DNA of 64,000 nt, taken from contig OZ231127.1 in the NCBI GenBank assembly GCA_965153355.1, positions 65,100,001 to 65,164,000 on the forward strand, given 5' to 3'. Below the pieces are notes generated by a model. It did not search any database. It saw nothing but the letters and a program-made list of their open reading frames with translations, and had not been told where the DNA came from. The position numbers and the translations under genes were made by a program. This document shows, piece after piece, positions 12,552 to 26,311 of the stretch. Each line of letters starts with the position of its first letter. Position 1 is the first letter of the stretch. This DNA is from Flaccisagitta enflata (Eukaryota; Chaetognatha; Sagittoidea; Aphragmophora).

Positions 12552-12600
12552 ACTGACTGACTGACTGAATGAATGAATGAATGAATGAATGAATGAATGA
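12346..12600 (+). repeat. Duplicated (GA)n-(GACT)n block plus (GAAT)n
   Basis: The cassette GGGGCGAACAGAAACTGAGAG followed by (GA)n and (GACT)n occurs twice head to tail (about 12332-12441 and 12442-12567). A (GAAT)n tail of about 33 bp follows. Confidence 0.93.
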
Positions 12601-13460
12601 CAGACAGAGAGACAGAGAGACAGACACCGTTATCAAAGAGTGTCTGCATTTCCAAGGTCTTTTTTCCGTGAAACTCTCTTGGGAAAAAGGGGCAGATGAA
12701 AAGGCATCCATTTTTTCTGTTTCTCTCCTTGAACTCGTAAAGCATCTCTGACTATTTTTCGATTAATACCCAAATTTACCCAATTGTACTTACACACCTA
12801 TTTAACACAACCTAATCACATCGCACATTTCGTGAATCGACGGCCAGCAAACAGTCAATATAATGGAGCACCGCTAGCGCGCACCCGCCAATAAAAAATG
12901 GGAAACAATTTCAATGTTAAAAGCTTTTTCTGTTTTGATTTTCTTTTCATTTTTTGTTTTTGTTTTTGTTTTTGTTTTTTTTTTTGTCTCCTTGCTTGCA
13001 AATGCAATGCATGGGCACTTTGTTGTACTCTGTGCATGATTTTGTTCAGTCCCTTGGAATGCGCTCTTGTGAAGATCAACTGTATGTCCAGTAGACACCC
13101 TGTTATTCAAAGAGCGTCTTATACACACGGTCGCGTCTTTAAAGAAAAGTTTTGTAGAAATCTCATCCCAATTTGTCCACTTTTCAAGACGGCGGCCTTT
13201 TATGTCTTTTTAATCTATTATGTCTTTTGAAGTTCCTTTTTTTCCTCCTATTTTGACGTCAGGTATTTTGTAATTGTTGGCTCTAGGAAAACATGATTGA
13301 GAATTGGAGAAGGAAGAATGGAATGGGATGAAAGAACTTTCAGATGATGGAGATAGAGAGAGAAGTTGAAAGACAGACAATAGCACTGAGGTTTCCCTCA
13401 TCGATACAGTCTCTCAAGTTTATCAGTCGGCTTATGGCAATTTTTACATTCCCTTAACAT
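12601..13460. other. No gene seen; tRNA/SINE-like scrap
   Basis: Bases 12864-12893 (GGAGCACCGCTAGCGCGCACCC) resemble the tRNA-like motif at 15593-15655. A (TTTTTG)n patch lies near 12950-12985. Nothing else is supported. Confidence 0.45.
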
Positions 13461-13634
13461 AAAACAAGGCCGGATATACGGTAAACAGTCGTGGACGGCT
13501 GGGCAGAAGCGATAATGCAAAAAAAAAAAAAAAAAAAAAAAACGCGACCAATTCAAAAATATGCGCTAACTTACGGACGAACTTACGGACGGACCGACAC
13601 AGCAAGGTGTAGAGTCGCGTGTACGCGACCAAAG
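13461..13634 (-). repeat. HTR element with A-run insertion
   Basis: Starts AAAACAAGGCCGGATATACGG, with AGTCGTGGACGG and TGGGCAG. An A-run of about 22 lies at 13519-13540. It continues with GGACGGACCGACAC and ends in the hairpin GAGTCGCGTGTACGCGAC. The stem GTCGCG/CGCGAC is intact. Confidence 0.78.
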
Positions 13635-13904
13635 ATAGGAAACAATTTTAGAAATGATTTGGATTTTGTTATTCTAGTTTATCAAATTATACTTATGAGT
13701 CAACTGCCATCCTTCTTGCCCTCATATCTTTTCAAGTTCCCCCCCCCCCTCCACTCCACACACATAATTTTTAGATCTTTTTCTTTTTGTCTTTCACTCT
13801 CTGTTTCAACAAATCTACACGGGGAGAAATTCGCTCTTGGATGGCTTTTTGAACGCCAAACCAAACAAAGCGGGAATTTTAGGGAGCGATGGGTCACTGC
13901 CTTG

Positions 13905-14132
<228 letters not shown>

Positions 14133-14264
14133 CTTTTCAGCTTCATTCAACACAGCCTCCAATCTCCGTTCCAAACCCCTAAAAAGAAGGTTTTTCTATT
14201 CGTCATCTCCTTGATCATCAGCGGGAAGAATCAAAGAAAGATACATGGCAAAAAAAAGAAGCAT

Positions 14265-14490
<226 letters not shown>

Positions 14491-14730
14491 GATGGAAAAC
14501 AGTATGAAAAATGAGTTATGCCCTTTTTTTTCCTTTGTAATTTGCGATGGTGACGATTGATCAGAGAAGGAAAAACTCGGGAAGGTTAAACTAAAAGGCA
14601 CAAAAATTCATTTTTCATTTCAATTTAAAAGGATGTCATGAATATTGATGACAGATCGACCTTTTCTTTCCCTTTTGACATTGAACGCCCGTCAAATATT
14701 TGAAGGAAGGAAGGCTAGAAGGAAGGGGAG

Positions 14731-15017
<287 letters not shown>

Positions 15018-15019
<2 letters not shown>

Positions 15020-15592
15020 GCAGCAAATGCAGAAAGGTAAGTGTGATACTGACGTATGGTGGCGCATTCACAGCCTTTGTGATGTAAATGGGCAAGACCA
15101 ATATTACAAATACCGTTCATAAACTAGTCAACCAACAGAGTATTGACACAACGTCTGTCCATCCATCGATTATCTACTTGGCCTCTTCAAAACATTTTTC
15201 CCGGCGTCTGTTAGCCATGAAACCTTTTCCGGTGTCTACTATTGTTATATTCATGAAACTGTTTACTTGATACTTCCTTAGTTTACCCCCGGAACGAAGT
15301 AGACATAAAGCAAAGCCATATGATACTCAATTACTTAAGATTATACGACGCATGTTTACATTGATAAAAGCCATGGTTATATGGAACGGAAAAAGCTTCA
15401 TTTCTCCTTAGTGAATCTGTTTTGTTAGATGAAACCATGATTCGATTACCATGAAAAAACGTACAGTTAATGGACAAAGTGGCATTGAGAGTAAATGACA
15501 GTCTGCTGGTCATATAAAAGTCTAATCGCTAGAATTGACATTCTCTTCTTTCTTTAATACATTTTGGCACATAGAAACACCTTGAGGGGAGC
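15018..15592. other. No gene seen
   Basis: Unique sequence. It holds two inverted, similar stretches: AGCCATGAAACCTTTTCC at about 15211-15228, and related GAAAAAGCTTCATTTCTCC on the opposite sense at about 15388-15406. A small foldback remnant is possible. Confidence 0.4.
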
Positions 15593-15655
15593 ACTGCTAT
15601 AGCGCACCCGCTATGAAGGCGTTGTCCGCCTATCATAAGGTTCGAAGACCAATTC
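15593..15655 (+). repeat. tRNA-like SINE-head fragment
   Basis: GGGAGCACTGCTATAGCGCA contains an A-box-like TAGCGCACCCG and is followed about 40 bases later by the B-box-like GGTTCGAAGACC. An anticodon-arm-like AGGC ... GCCT lies between. The T-stem does not pair, so this is a tRNA-derived remnant rather than a functional tRNA. Confidence 0.4.
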
Positions 15656-16159
15656 TTTTACTCAAAATCAGCTGGCCTAAAAAATGTTAATTTACATATC
15701 CTTTTCTGCTTTGAATCATGAAAGGTCAAAAGATATCTACTGGCCTAATGATGTTGTAACACATTTGACCCTTTCCAAAGATTTTATGATTTGAAAACTT
15801 GTTTTGTTTTTTTGCTTAATTAAACTCTCACTATTCCGGGAACAATAATTAACGCTCTTAACTTTTATGTAACGCACAAATACTGATGTTCCATATGAGA
15901 TTTTGCGGTTAAATTTCTACATTGACAAAAGGGCAGCTTCACTATAGTATAGAGCATGATTTTGTTCAATCCCTCAACATGCGATCTATTGATTATCTTA
16001 GCTTCAATTGACCTTTTTGGCATTTTGTTGGAACAATAGGACCTTGACTTAAAGAATGATAACTTCCTTTTAGACCATCTCTACTCATCAAAATTATCCT
16101 CAAAGGGGTATCTGACCTTTACTTGCACTCATGGATAACTTTTTTTTCTTTCCTTTTTT

Positions 16160-16598
16160 GGGCAGCGGCCCCGAAGGGGTTGATGACCTATGCTTTCACA
16201 CATATGGGGGATTTTCTCCTCCTCCTCCTCCTTCTTCTCCTCCTTCTATGTACCCCCCTCCCCCAACCTCCAGGCTCATATCTCAGCCTCAAGGCTCATA
16301 TCTCAGCCTCAAGGCCCATGTCCCAGCCTTGAGGCCCATGTCCCAGCCTCGAGGCCCAAATCCCAACCTTAAGGCCCAAATCCCAATCCCAAAACCTAAA
16401 TCCAAGTCTCAAGGGATTTGGGCCTCAAGACTGGGATTTGGGCCATGAGGCTTGGACATGGGCCTCGAGGCTGAGATATGGGCCTGGAGGTTGGGGGGAT
16501 GGGGGGTGCGGAGAAGGAGGAGGAGGAGGAGAAAATCCCCCATGTGTGTGAAAGCAGGGCACGGGTACCGCTGACCATCTAACGCTTTTGCGACTATT
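16160..16598 (+). mobile_element. Foldback (FB) element 1, GC-hairpin ends
   Basis: Left end is GGGCAGCGGCCCCGAAGGGG after a T-run, then TGACCTATGCTTTCACACAT. The right end has the inverse TGTGTGAAAGCAGGGCAC, then GGTACCGCTGACCATCTAACG. The interior is a large imperfect hairpin centred near 16408, made of 21-bp units (CTCAAGGCCCATGTCCCAGC) on the left and their complement on the right. No ORF. Confidence 0.8.
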
Positions 16599-16654
16599 CG
16601 AATTAATGTGCTTGCGTCTCCAAAAATCATTCAATGTGTAAATTGTGTATTGGT

Positions 16655-16760
16655 TGGTCTTCTTCTTCTTCTTCTTCTTCTTCTTCTTCTTCTTCTTCTT
16701 CTTCTTCTTCTTCTTCTTCTTCTTTGTCTTCTTCTTCTTCCTCTTCTTCGTCTTTGTCTT
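16655..16760 (+). repeat. (TTC)n microsatellite, copy A
   Basis: Counterpart of 49172-49300. The flanks TCAATGTGTAAATTGTGTAT and CTCGTCTTCTGTTTTTTATC are the same in both copies. Confidence 0.95.
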
Positions 16761-17028
16761 TGTATTTGACCTCGTCTTCTGTTTTTTATCGTCTTCTTGT
16801 TTTCCGTTTCCTTACTATTTAACACTTATTTATTATGAAATGAAAGACATATTCCGTAAATATGACGAGAAAGAGAAAGAAACTAAAACGGGGGAATAAA
16901 TATAAAGCAATTCTGTATTTTGACATATTTTTGACAGGCTAAGTTTGGGCCCGGGGCCGATTTGAGGTTTTTCAGCCGTCGATTGAAACTGCAGAAAAAA
17001 ATACTTTACACGCATCCTGTTTTTGGTG

Positions 17029-17031
<3 letters not shown>

Positions 17032-17080
<49 letters not shown>
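17032..17080 (+). repeat. (CAA)n microsatellite, copy A
   Basis: About 49 bp of CAA, against about 117 bp at the same place in copy B (50478-50595). Confidence 0.95.
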
Positions 17081-17957
17081 TTGCAACAATAAATTTACAG
17101 CAACAACAAGTTAACAACAACATAAAAACAACAACAAGACAGGTCACTTTATCATAAGCTGTCACATTTCGAATTTTCTGTTCTAGAGAATCTGGAGAAC
17201 CAATCCAAATCTATCAAATCTGGATCATTAGAATGTAGGGATCGAGGTCAATATCATTATGAACTGAACATTCATCTTTTTTCTCTCTCTCTCTGTCCCT
17301 CATTTGGTTTTTTTTTTCTCTCTTTCTGCACTTCTCTCTCTCTGTTTTTTTTTTTTTTTTTTAATCCTTTCTTTACAAGCGTTGATTGATGGAAACCAAA
17401 AACTGGGTAAGAATTAAGAAAATGATCTCTCTTGGGAATCATAAAAATCGTGAGATTCTACGTTGAATAAACATATAAACGCATGCATATAAGCCAATAA
17501 AAAAGTATTGACAAACTTAACAAGACCCAGCAGGCCAATATGAGTGGCAGGCGCCCGGATTTTCACTACTACCTGAACATAAAAGAACAGAACAGAGCGA
17601 TCATCTGACAAACGGACGGACTGTCACGGACAGACATACATGACGAACTCGTCAAACTAGTCGATACTGGTATATATGTAACCGGCAGAATAAACTCAAG
17701 CCTTACCTACCGATGGTATGTCGTCTATGTCAAGGCACATGGTCACCCAAATCAAGCTCCCGACAGTCATGCTCATAATCTATCGTCTGTAGAGTGTAGA
17801 CAGAACTTCCTACCTTCTCCGCCCTTTTCACAGCCTTCACCGTTTTGGAAAAGCACTCGATTTTTAGACACGTGCCACGCGTCACTACACCCGCTGCGTG
17901 GGTCCCTCAGCCCCTATCCACCTAGATGCAACTTGGGCAGCCGTACATCCGGCCTTA

Positions 17958-18115
17958 TTTTTAGTTGCGGACACGCAACTCTATAAAGGCTTTTTCCGCT
18001 CGTCCGTCCGCCGGTCCGTCCGTTGGTCCGTTAGCACGAGTCAAAAAGTGGGAAAACGCGCATTTTCGCCCCTGCCCACCCGTCCGCAACTGGTGGCCGT
18101 GTATCCGGCCTTGTT
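17958..18115 (+). repeat. HTR element, full copy, best three-arm example
   Basis: Local hairpin AGTTGCG-GACA-CGCAACT at 17963-17980. Distal arm GTCCGCAACT (18082-18091) complements AGTTGCGGAC (17963-17972) over 10 of 10 bases. Between are CCGTCCGTTGGTCCG units, AAAAAGTGGGAAAACGCGCA and CCCCTGCCCACCC. The copy ends GGCCGTGTATCCGGCCTTGTT. Confidence 0.85.
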
Positions 18116-18245
18116 AAGTGAGTCAACGCACTTCAATAACCGGTTTTGTCTGTCGGTTGGTTGGTTGGTCGGTCAGTCTGCTGGTCACGTAAACCATTGA
18201 CGACGCGACCCACCCGGCGCATCTATTGGCCTACTTGGCATTATA
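18116..18245 (+). repeat. HTR element, tandem second copy
   Basis: Abuts the previous copy head to tail. The left end AAGTGAGTCAACGCACTT is a decayed version of the AAGTGCGCCTACGCACTT hairpin in copy B (51644-51661). It ends GGCGCATCTATTGGCCTACTTGGC. Confidence 0.75.
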
Positions 18246-19189
18246 TAAAGGTTTGCCGAAAGACTTGCTAGTAAAAAGCAGAAAATAAATTTTTCCGCTA
18301 GCACTGCTAGCAGTAAAGAGCAGTGCAGTACTACTATAAATGGAATAACCGCTATGTTTTTTTGTTATCCAAAACTGTATAAAAAATCAAGTGACATAAA
18401 AGTGGTTCAACAAAAAACCACTTGGTTTTCCATGAATTATGATAAAGAAAGCATAGACATGAATCTTCGTAGACAGATCATTGTATCAATTGCTGCATCT
18501 GCAATCATTGCCACAAACAGTCCAGCTGCACCAGATGCAAGTTTTGCTTACAATGAAGTAAAATGCCATAGTTGATATTGCTGAGAAATGTTTTCAGAGG
18601 CAATTTCATAGCATAGAGTATCTCCAAGTATCTCCAATTTATCAATGTCTCCTCAATTTTGACTGTATCCTTGCACTGGCCCATACCAGTCACCCCGTTT
18701 TGCCGAGTTTTCTGTCCGCGCCAACATCATTCCGACATCCAAAAGAATTCACTTCACAACTTGACGCTGAGAAATTAGAAAGTCCCACGCTAGATCCCAC
18801 CCTTCTTTTCTTCCTTCCAATCCCCATAACTAATTCCTGAACACGGTTGCCCCCCGGTCCAGTATCCCTCCTCTTACCTCTCTTCCTCATCCTCCCTTCT
18901 TTCCTTCCTTCCTTCCTTCCTACACTTTTCTCATGCATCTTTAGTTGCCCCCAGGAACCTCGGTGCTTAGGCTCGCATTTAACGAGACGGAGTGAAAGAG
19001 AGAAAGAGAAAGAGAAAGAGAAAGAGAGAAATTGAAATCCCCCGCCACTTTTCCGCCTGCCTCTGTTATACGATCACGACCAGCCCCGTAAGGAGATAAA
19101 AACTTTTGCCCCCTTAGAGGATTTCATAATTTCTCCCCTTGCGCATGATTGGTGTGTCTCTGCCTCTGCCTGTGTCTCTGTCTCAGGCT

Positions 19190-19225
19190 CTCTCTCTCTC
19201 TCTTTCTCTTTCTCTTTCTCTTTCT

Positions 19226-19295
<70 letters not shown>
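19190..19295 (+). repeat. (CT)n microsatellite, copy A
   Basis: TTTCTC units then pure CT, followed by CCAGTGTCCCTCGCGGTCG. At the orthologous place in copy B a (TA)n array (52500-52655) is found instead. Confidence 0.95.
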
Positions 19296-19296
<1 letters not shown>

Positions 19297-19526
19297 GTGT
19301 CCCTCGCGGTCGATCGCGCCGTCATCCTCCATAAAATCTTCTTCTCTTTAGCTCCTTTTTCGCGGTTGAGAGACGTTGTTCATCTTCTTCTTCTTCTTCT
19401 TCTTCTTCTTCGGTTTGTGCCCCGGAATCTCGCGTCGAGAAACCACAGTCCTTTCTATTTGATCACCGGCGAAAATCATTTCCTTCCTTGGAGAAAAGAG
19501 ATCTTCTCCGTTGTGTCATGCTCTTG

Positions 19527-19529
<3 letters not shown>

Positions 19530-19588
<59 letters not shown>

Positions 19589-19619
19589 GACATAACAACG
19601 TGGTTGTAGAGAGAGAGAG

Positions 19620-19664
<45 letters not shown>
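19530..19664 (+). repeat. Facing (CT)n and (GA)n arms
   Basis: CT run at 19530-19585 and GA run at about 19610-19664 surround a 24-bp core containing ACAACGTGGTTG, so the segment is a near-complete hairpin. Copy B has lost the CT arm and keeps GA at 52942-52992. Confidence 0.93.
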
Positions 19665-19671
<7 letters not shown>

Positions 19672-19896
19672 CAGACAGACAGAGTAAAGCAGAGAGTATA
19701 GCTAAGTGTCTTAGTAGTAAAATTTCTCTGCGATTTTTTTTCACGATCAAAGTTGTACTGCTTTATCAACCTTTACCAGCAGCAAAACATCTTAGCATCA
19801 TAGCCACCGTTTGTCATACTAAATGAGCAGTTCTTCGTTGACCTCCAAGTTATTCCTATAAATTTGGTCTCTTTGGGAAAGTTCCTTTCCTGGGGT

Positions 19897-20485
<589 letters not shown>

Positions 20486-20599
20486 CTCTCACCCAGTGTT
20501 GTTACCTCAGATCAACTCAGTTGGCGGTGGAGCCTCTGTGTGTGTTTCACTGTCCTCTTGTCTTGGCTCTTAGTCTTACTTTTTTCCTTGAACAATCTC

Positions 20600-21240
20600 T
20601 CTTTCTCTTCATCCTTCAATCTTTTTCTTCCTCTTTCTCTCCTCTTTTTCCTTCTCTTTTTACGTTTCTTTCCTTTTCACTTCTTGTTTTCTCTTACTCT
20701 TTCTTTTTCTTTTGCCCTTTTCTTTATTTCACCACTTTCTTATTCTTTCTCTTTCTCTTCTTTTACTTTCTTTCAAATTCTCGCTTTTTCTCTTTCTTCT
20801 GCTCTTTCTCTTTCTGATGCTCTTTCTACATCTCCCTCTCCCTTATTTTTTTCTTTTTTCTTTCACTTGATCTTTCTTACTTTCTCTTTCACTTTCTTTT
20901 CCTCTTTCTCTTTCTCTCTTTCTTTCTATTCTTCTCTTTCTTGTGCACTTTCTCTTTCTCATGCTCTTTTTCCATCTCCCTTTCCCTTGCTTTTTCACTT
21001 CTTTTTTTCACTCTGTCTTTCTTACTTTCTCTCTTTCACTTTCTTTTCCTCTTTCTCTATTTCTTTATCTTCTTCTCTTTCTTTCTCTTCTTCTCTTTCT
21101 GTTTCTCATGCTCTTTCTCCATGTTCCTTTCCCTTACTTTTTCTCTTTTTCATTCACTTGCTCTTTCTATCTTCCTCTTTCCTTTTATTTTCCTCTCTCT
21201 CTTTCTCTTTTTTCCTCTTCTCTTTCTAGTACTCTTTCTC
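20600..21240 (+). repeat. Pyrimidine-rich TTTCTC-type tract
   Basis: About 640 bp of degenerate CTTTCTCTTT/CTCTTTCTC repeats. Long Ser/Phe/Leu ORFs here are composition artefacts. The block 21280-21380 that follows is essentially identical in copy B. Confidence 0.9.
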
Positions 21241-22374
21241 GTCTCCCTCCCTTACTCTTCGATCCTTCTCCCCGTGCATGTCCCTTTTGGGCGGCCGGGG
21301 TCGTTGCTTGGCGTGGGCTCCTTTACAGCCTTAAGCCGGGCTTTACGTCGTCTCACTCCCGTTGCGTCTCCTTGTTAAGGTAAAGAGGCATCAAACTTTG
21401 TTCCTTGCCCGAGATCAAAGAGAGAGAGAGAGGAGAGACAAAGAGACACTCCGAGTGGAAAAGGAAGGAAATAAAGGAAGGAAGGAAGTATGTAGAACGG
21501 AGATTAGTAAACCAGGCAATCGCGTTAGAATTTTCATGGGAACATGAATTACGCAATTCTCACAGTCTTTATGTTTTCCTTTCACTTGACTTTTTAAAGG
21601 CGGCAAAGAACAAAGAAAAGAAAAGACGTTCGCGTGGGAACTCATGAATTGATCACTTGCTCTAGTGGAGTTGGAACAATTCAAATTAGCACGCGTGATT
21701 TTTAGATGACTGTTGTTTTCTCAAATTGAATTACTTATGAGTTATGACAGTCAATACCTGAACATACTCGAGTTTATCGCCGGTGTCTTTGGATGCATAG
21801 AGCGTGTGCACCATAAAGTTAATTGTAAACTGCTGTAGATGTTATTCGCCAAATGGAGTGATATTTTTCAAAATCTTCAAAAAAGTGTATTAAACAGAAG
21901 TACAGAACATGAATTGGTTGCTATTGATGCAAACACTTGTTGAACATTCAGTTTGCTCGTCTTTCACTTCGTCCGTTGGTCACATTTGTTGATTTGGTGC
22001 GTTTTTAGCGTCACTGCTCCCGCTAAAGCCCAAGCGCAAAAGGGATTGAAAGCATTGCCTTTGTACAAACAAAGTACAGTACAATACACTACAGTTACGT
22101 GTCCCAAAGCCTGAGCCAAAAACCCACACAAGCCAACAAACCCCCACACACAAGGGCATCCAATGCAAATACATACGATGTGATCTCTCTCGTGTCATCC
22201 TCTCTGAAAATAACCCTCGCCCTCAGAACTCAACGCAAATCCCGTTGTCAAAATCGTAATAACACAATAACAAAAAAATGTGACGTCGCTTTTTGACATA
22301 CAGTAAAAACTTTTATTGAGAGACTTAAACCTCTTTTCCAAATCTCGGTCGCGGTTCAACAACCCCTGAATCTC

Positions 22375-22375
22375 T

Positions 22376-22469
<94 letters not shown>

Positions 22470-22626
22470 CTCTGTCTCCGGTTGACAGGAATGATGTGCG
22501 TCGTCCTGCCGTAAGTGTCTTACGTAGCGCATCTCCGTGGGCCGATCGACGAAGCGCGAGCCACACAAAAATTCCTTGACAGGCAGTTTGACGGCGTAAC
22601 CCCGGCTCAAATGAGACAGAGACAAT

Positions 22627-22708
<82 letters not shown>

Positions 22709-22762
22709 GAAAGAAAGAGAGTCACAGACAGACATACAGACAAACAAAAAGACAAAAAAGCC

Positions 22763-22828
<66 letters not shown>

Positions 22829-22860
22829 AAGAGAGAGACACACAGAGAGAGACAGAGAGA
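22375..22860 (+). repeat. Facing (CT)n/(GA)n arms around a conserved core
   Basis: CT run at 22375-22465. A core of about 160 bp at 22466-22628 appears identical to 57143-57306 by eye apart from one base. GA/GACA runs at 22629-22700 and 22765-22860. The core holds a CCGGTTGACAG acceptor-like and a CCGTAAGTG donor-like site only 22 bp apart. No convincing exon. Confidence 0.88.
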
Positions 22861-23873
22861 CGTTCCAGATGGTGGTTTTATGAGATTTTCTTTTAACCAC
22901 ATTTTTAATCTTGGTCGGGAGTCCCTCCGCTTTCTCCTTTGTCGGCACCAAACCCAAGGAATTAAAACGCATTAAAAAAGATGACGACGGTTTTGGAGAT
23001 GGGCTTAAATGCCGTTTTCATAATGTGATGCCGTGAAATGACCTTGACAAAAAGGGACCGCATTGAAGGACTACCGCGGACGCAAATGGCATAAAAGCAA
23101 TGCGCGTTGGTTAGTGGTATGAGAAGCTGATGGAATATGGCAATGAAAGGTATTGAATGGACATGCCGATGACAGAAGGCAACGAAACATGATGGATGCC
23201 TTGGTTCGCATTGATAACTCTTGTTTAAGAATAGAACATGGAAGAAATGAATCTAACTACAGTATAGCAGCGTTAGAATTGTTCGAGTATTGAACTTTAA
23301 CTATGAAGAAACAAATATAGCGATCAAGCACCAAGCGCCATTATTTCACGAATCAAGCACTTAGTTGGGACCACATCATATGAACTCTGGCAGATGGTTT
23401 GAAATGGTGTAGAATCACAACAATGAGAACCGTCCGACGATGTTGCAATTTGACAACTTGAAATGGCCCAGGAAAAAGGCATGCCATTGAATTATTGCGC
23501 GTAAGTAAAGATAGGACTGGAAGGACCAAATCTGTAAACTTGAAGCGTTTCCTATTGTATCACAATTGTCTTCTCTTCGAAACAAGTATGTACTAATGTA
23601 GATCTACATACATTCTTTTAATAGCTTTATAGATTTCCAGAGCTCGCAATTTCAAATATGATATGTAAACATTAGAAAAATAGTTTCACTTTCATGTCTT
23701 TCTCCTTTTCTACTTTTCATTTTTCTTTTCTTTCCTTGTATATTTTTTGTACATGAAACACTTAATCTTTTGTGCACTTTCGCTTCGGACGTCGCTCGAA
23801 ATCTGCGGGCTTCTGTCGCATTGCCCTCCATTGTGACATTGCGCCCCTTTTCCATCTTGCGAGTTCAGACTTT

Positions 23874-23877
<4 letters not shown>

Positions 23878-23945
<68 letters not shown>
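23878..23945 (+). repeat. (CT)n microsatellite, copy A
   Basis: About 68 bp of CT between CTTTCGCG and TGTGCCAGTTGCGTCATC. In copy B this position holds two CT tracts separated by about 140 bp of extra sequence (58745-59111). Confidence 0.95.
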
Positions 23946-23949
<4 letters not shown>

Positions 23950-24477
23950 CAGTTGCGTCATCAACATCAACTCATTGCTTGTCACGAGTCATGATGGTTT
24001 GATGGTGATTGCGATAACCTTCGTTGCGACACTGAATGACTGACAAACTGACAGCAACCCTTTACGAACAACTTAGGAAGGCGATGAGTATTAGGGGCAA
24101 CGGTTTTTGCACTGTTATGACCTGGTATCCATTCCTGTGTTTTTTTTTTTTTTGTTTTGTTTTTTTTTGCAACATACTAGTGATACTACACTTACGGCCT
24201 TTAAGGTTCATTTAGAGGGGGCATATGTATCTGGTATTTTGACCTTAATTAGATGGTGGTGGTCAAAATCATGGCTTTTAGGTCATTTTGACCTCATAAT
24301 CAAGCAACTTTGCCTAAGACAACAGACTTGATATAAAACAAGAGCTAACCATTGGTGCCATCCGCATGTTTTTATCATCATTTGTCTAGATTCTAGGGCA
24401 TTTGAAAGATCGAAAGTATTGACTACTGAGGGTCATTTCGCATTCAGAATTTCAGTGGCAATTTTGACACTTTCACG

Positions 24478-24633
24478 TTTTTAGTTGCTGACACATCACT
24501 CTATAATAGGCTTTGTCTATCCGTCCGATGATCCGTTGGTTCGTGACCACGAGTCGAAAAGTGCAGAAACGAGCGTTTTAGATGCTTTCTGTGCATGTGA
24601 GTGGGTGACTTGGGGTGTGGATGGGGGTTGGAT
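24478..24633 (+). repeat. HTR element interrupted by insertion (left part)
   Basis: Left part of an HTR copy (TTTTTAGTTGCTGACACATCAC, CTATCCGTCCGATGATCCG). Its continuation CCCTGCCCACCCG resumes at 25369. The equivalent copy B element is interrupted at a different point by an hAT element. Confidence 0.8.
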
Positions 24634-24895
24634 CATCCAACCCCCATCAGCCCTTGCGTATGGCATTTTTTTCCTCGGTTTTGGTTTGGGTTCGGAATAC
24701 CTCAAAACCTTTGTTCGGGTTTATATCGGGTTTACATTGTTTTATCAATAAAGTTACAAAAAAAATATCTGATAATTTTCCATATTTATGCAAGAAACAA
24801 ACTGAGATAAACTTCATGAACACAAAGAAATACTATGAAACTTTACTCTAAGAATGTGTAAGCGTGTGACAATCTTATACATACAAGGTAAAATA

Positions 24896-24987
<92 letters not shown>

Positions 24988-25362
24988 AAAGAATAAAAGA
25001 AAGAGAGAAATGAGAGAAAAAAAGAAAGATGGGAGAAAAAGAAAAAAAAAGAAAAGTTTAGAAAAGAGACAAAAAAAAACATTTATACACATACACGCAC
25101 AAACAAACACAGACACGGATACAGACACACATACACTGAGACAGGAAAAAATTTAAAGAAAAATTAAGAAAGAATAAGAAAAAAAATGAAAAAAAAAAAA
25201 TCCAACTAATGCAAAAAGAATTTGACAGTGAAGGATGAAAAAATAAAATGGAAGAAAAAAATCCCAAAAAAACAAAATTGGGTCTGTAGGCAAAACCAAA
25301 TTTCGGGTCTGGCCTCAAAACCGAGCCTCGGCCTTCTTACGGCCAGACCCGCAAGGCCTTAC
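24634..25362. mobile_element. Copy A-only insertion in HTR, TTGGAT repeats
   Basis: Absent from copy B, where GGTTGGAT joins GGCCATGCCCACC directly. TTGGAT occurs at both edges (24628-24633 and 25363-25368), a possible 6-bp target duplication. The left edge forms a perfect palindrome with the host sequence. It carries a (GA)n run at 24899-24982 and a hairpin GGTCTGGCC ... GGCCAGACC near its right end. Class unknown. Confidence 0.6.
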
Positions 25363-25363
25363 T

Positions 25364-25689
25364 TGGATGGCCCTGCCCACCCGTGGGCAACAATATTGTG
25401 ACCCTGCGTCAATTGTTCAAGTTTCTCCTCTCTTTCTCTCATTCTTCGTTTCTTCTTCTTTTTGGGTGCGACAAAGCATCTCTATAACTGGCTGTGTCCG
25501 TCGGTCGGTCTGTTGGTTGGTCGAGTAAAATTTATCTTTTTGTTTCTTTTTAGTCGCTGACTCGCGTACTCGCGACTACATAAGAGGCTCTGTTCGTCGC
25601 GTCGGTCCCTAGGTTTATCCATCCGTGGGACGATAATGCACGATTTCAAAAAACGTTTTGCTACGCGCATTTCCGCCCCTGCATGTGTT
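25364..25689 (+). repeat. HTR fragments in tandem upstream of gene
   Basis: Right end of the interrupted HTR (25369-25415). A left-half fragment with GGTGCGACAAAGCATC follows (25463-25525). A third HTR start with AGTCGCTGACTCGCG and TACTCGCGACT (25549-25688) runs into the GT microsatellite. Confidence 0.7.

Positions 25690-26311
<622 letters not shown>

Noticed and set aside
15593-15655. Functional tRNA gene
   Set aside because: A- and B-box-like motifs exist, but the T-stem and acceptor stem do not pair and box spacing is about 40 bases, so a SINE remnant is more likely.
22466-22628. Invariant core between CT and GA arms as a coding exon
   Set aside because: The minus frame is open (SRGYAVKLPVKEFLCGSR), but it extends into repeat on both sides and the only splice-like sites are 22 bp apart. 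Recent duplication is enough to explain the identity.
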